Assembly (NCBI GenBank): GCA_023438885.1
Contig: JAEXPS010000150.1
Location: 1-6,620 of the forward strand
DNA: 6,620 bases
Source of the DNA: Actinomycetes bacterium
Lineage (GTDB): Bacteria > Actinomycetota > Actinomycetes > Actinomycetales > Cellulomonadaceae
Direction of reading: 5' to 3'
A program made the position numbers and the translations under genes. This document shows positions 6,594 through 6,620 of the stretch, piece after piece. The notes beneath the pieces are model-generated. The model was not told the origin of the DNA and made no database searches. It saw only the letters and a list, made by a program, of their open reading frames with translations. How positions within the stretch are numbered: the stretch's first letter is position 1; each line of letters opens with the position of its first letter.

Positions 6594-6620
6594 GCTGCCG
6601 CACCCCGCCGCGGGCCCCCC

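Overview
The window is very GC-rich DNA, with third codon positions almost always G or C. It carries two complete plus-strand genes and no RNA gene, mobile element or CRISPR array that I can see. Base composition, an aspartate oxidase of actinobacterial style and a very large secreted xylan-degrading enzyme together suggest a high-GC cellulolytic or xylanolytic actinomycete. Cellulomonas, Cellulosimicrobium, Isoptericola, Xylanimonas or Promicromonospora would fit, but this is an inference from gene content and not an identification.

Layout. Bases 1-128 hold no gene I recognise. They contain a dense series of G-runs and end in a good ribosome binding site. Bases 129-1844 encode L-aspartate oxidase (NadB), a cytoplasmic flavoenzyme that starts de novo NAD synthesis; its best start is a TTG. 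Bases 1845-2039 form a 195-base intergenic region. It contains a terminator-like hairpin just after nadB, a relatively AT-rich stretch with two copies of an imperfect ACGWTATCGR element 43 bases apart, and a strong ribosome binding site. Bases 2040-6575 encode a 1511-residue secreted multidomain enzyme. Its order is signal peptide, CBM22-like, CBM22-like, CE4 (NodB-type) deacetylase, CBM22-like, GH10 xylanase, degenerate CBM9-like, CBM9, Ig-like. A GC-rich hairpin overlaps its stop codon and the window ends 45 bases later.

How the parts relate. The two genes look functionally unrelated: one is housekeeping cofactor synthesis, the other an extracellular plant-polymer hydrolase that probably has its own promoter. 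Within the large enzyme the modules make sense together. CBM22 and CBM9 modules would hold it on xylan or the ends of soluble and insoluble polysaccharide. The CE4 module would remove acetyl groups that block the backbone, and the GH10 module would cut the beta-1,4-xylose chain. The main oddity is that the CE4 module has a tyrosine where the second metal-binding histidine of the family is expected. It also has a changed third motif and the only two cysteines of the protein.
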